Positions 63,044 through 64,000 of a DNA stretch of 64,000 nt are shown in pieces. The number at the start of each line of letters is the position of its first letter. Position 1 is the stretch's first letter. Under the pieces are notes generated by a model that saw only the letters and a list, made by a program, of their open reading frames with translations, was not told where the DNA came from and made no database searches. The translations under genes were made by a program, and so were the position numbers. Origin of the DNA: an uncultured Flavobacteriales bacterium (GTDB taxonomy: Bacteria; Bacteroidota; Bacteroidia; Flavobacteriales_D; Sanyastnellaceae); NCBI GenBank assembly GCA_905479115.1, contig CAJQLF010000009.1, positions 1-64,000 on the forward strand. Direction: 5' to 3'.

Positions 63044-64000
63044 TTACTCGAGAAGGAGGCGAACGGATTGACCTGAATCTGAGCGAAGTAGATACATGCC
63101 AGCTGAGAGCGACTCAAGGCTAATCCGGTAAGTCCCTGGCGCGGGCCAAAAACCCGATTGAAGTACTTGACCTGAATTATTATAAAGTGTCCAGCCCCCT
63201 GCATCAGGAATTTCCACCTGCACGGTACCATTTGAAATTGGGTTCGGGTAGGAATGCAATTGCTGCGGATGAGGATTACCAGTCCAAGCAACATCTGTCC
63301 AGGTCTCTTGCTTATTGGCACGCAAAACAGGACGAATCATGACTGAACCTTCAATATCTGAATTGGCCCAAGCGCCACCCAGCCCCAGTTTATAGTGAAG
63401 ATGACCCGCATTGGCATTCGTGTTTTTGTCCAGGCCAAAGTTCAATTCCGCATCTCCCGATTGGACCATGCCCACATGGATTGTACCGCTTACAGGAATC
63501 GGATCATCGTATGGATAGTATGCAAACAAATCATACCCATCGTTAAAGTACTGCGGCGTTTGAAACGATTGAAACTCTTGGCTATCGACAAGTTCCGCTC
63601 CCGGAAAACCTGCACTGTCCTCCCATGCGCGGAGCAAAAACACCTCATCATCAACGTTGGTGTAATAAGGCGTAAAATGTATTGCCAAACCCAATAAGGT
63701 GTCTGGGACTTCGAGCGAAAAGCCCACAGCCAAACTTGCACCTGCCGCTGTCAAGGCGTATGCTTTCTCCGCTGTCCCATCGTCGTAGGCAAAGTCATTG
63801 AGGAACACCTGTTGAAAGATGATGCTGTCATTATCCGGAACCCCTACCTTTTCTGTGTGCAACAATCCAATGGAACTTTGCCAAACGGAAACATCCCAAA
63901 TGGCGCAGCTATCATCGGACGACACGTTGTACGTGTACACCGTTTGCCCATCCTGGTCCGAGCCCAAATAAAGCGGGGTCGTGAATTGTGATTGAGGAAG
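63044..64000 (-). CDS. T9SS cargo protein, C-terminal part (partial)
   Basis: The reading frame is open to the right edge of the window, so the N-terminus is missing; 318 residues are seen. The end is a type A T9SS sorting domain: HSYPNPISNG, LYNNSGQVLQ, LESLSAGMYLLRS and a short terminal strand. Upstream residues are beta-rich and may form a cohesin-, adhesin- or Ig-like domain (DFAYDDGTAEKAYALTAAGASLAVGF), but no catalytic motif is visible. Together with the gene at 3707 it is a probable client of the secretion machinery at 52967-58810. Confidence 0.8.
   Translation of the reverse strand, partial: LPQSQFTTPLYLGSDQDGQTVYTYNVSSDDSCAIWDVSVWQSSIGLLHTEKVGVPDNDSIIFQQVFLNDFAYDDGTAEKAYALTAAGASLAVGFSLEVPDTLLGLAIHFTPYYTNVDDEVFLLRAWEDSAGFPGAELVDSQEFQSFQTPQYFNDGYDLFAYYPYDDPIPVSGTIHVGMVQSGDAELNFGLDKNTNANAGHLHYKLGLGGAWANSDIEGSVMIRPVLRANKQETWTDVAWTGNPHPQQLHSYPNPISNGTVQVEIPDAGGWTLYNNSGQVLQSGFWPAPGTYRISLESLSAGMYLLRSDSGQSVRLLLE

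Overview
The window looks like a chromosomal segment of a gliding or T9SS-bearing member of the Bacteroidota, most likely Flavobacteriales. The evidence is the 16S rRNA 5' end at the left edge, perfect Bacteroidota-type -7 boxes (TAnnTTTG) before several genes, the porP-gldK-gldL-gldM-gldN cluster, proteins ending in type IX secretion sorting domains, and several small families typical of the phylum (DUF4924-like, DUF4834-like, DUF6089-like). Genus cannot be read from this. No insertion sequence, prophage, CRISPR array or tRNA was seen. Gene density is high, and many neighbouring genes overlap by ATGA or TGATG.

Layout. 1-580: start of an rRNA operon on the minus strand, with three tandem promoters and three perfect leader hairpins. 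581-9691: mixed genes: SDR/amidohydrolase/SCO operon, a T9SS cargo, a THUMP methyltransferase with a SUI1 factor, a cysteine-rich secreted protein, an O-methyltransferase, sucC and a LolD-type ATPase. 9716-15625: a beta-oxidation operon (marR-fadN-fadA-fadE) behind two palindromic operators. 15710-21839: an M42 peptidase and a translationally coupled four-gene operon (Rv1355c-like ThiF protein, GNAT-like acyltransferase, 7TM-DISM histidine kinase, response regulator), with a small unrecognised gene divergent from it. 21855-28074: DUF4924/Skp-like operon, DUF1853, a large TonB-type receptor and a GNAT protein. 28052-33710: carB, DUF4834 and YfhO. 33910-38813: alpha/beta hydrolase with GGGP synthase, a TPP-riboswitch-controlled TonB receptor, cysQ. 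38817-49153: rsgA-gldA, groES-groEL, and the miaB / sigma-54 regulator / lptE / secG block. 49249-58810: topA, arginase-like gene, porP/sprF and gldKLMN. 58889-64000: ABC-F protein, DUF6089, RluD and the end of a T9SS cargo gene.

How it works together. The window encodes the core of the type IX secretion and gliding machine (PorP/SprF, GldK, GldL, GldM, GldN) plus two probable cargo proteins. Envelope biogenesis is served by SecG, LptE, a Skp-like chaperone and a LolD-like ATPase. Fatty-acid breakdown is probably under a local MarR repressor, and thiamine uptake under a TPP riboswitch. The least explained unit is the ThiF/acyltransferase/two-component operon at 16795-21278. It looks like a small-molecule or conjugate-forming pair locked to its own sensor system, and it is the best candidate here for an undescribed system.
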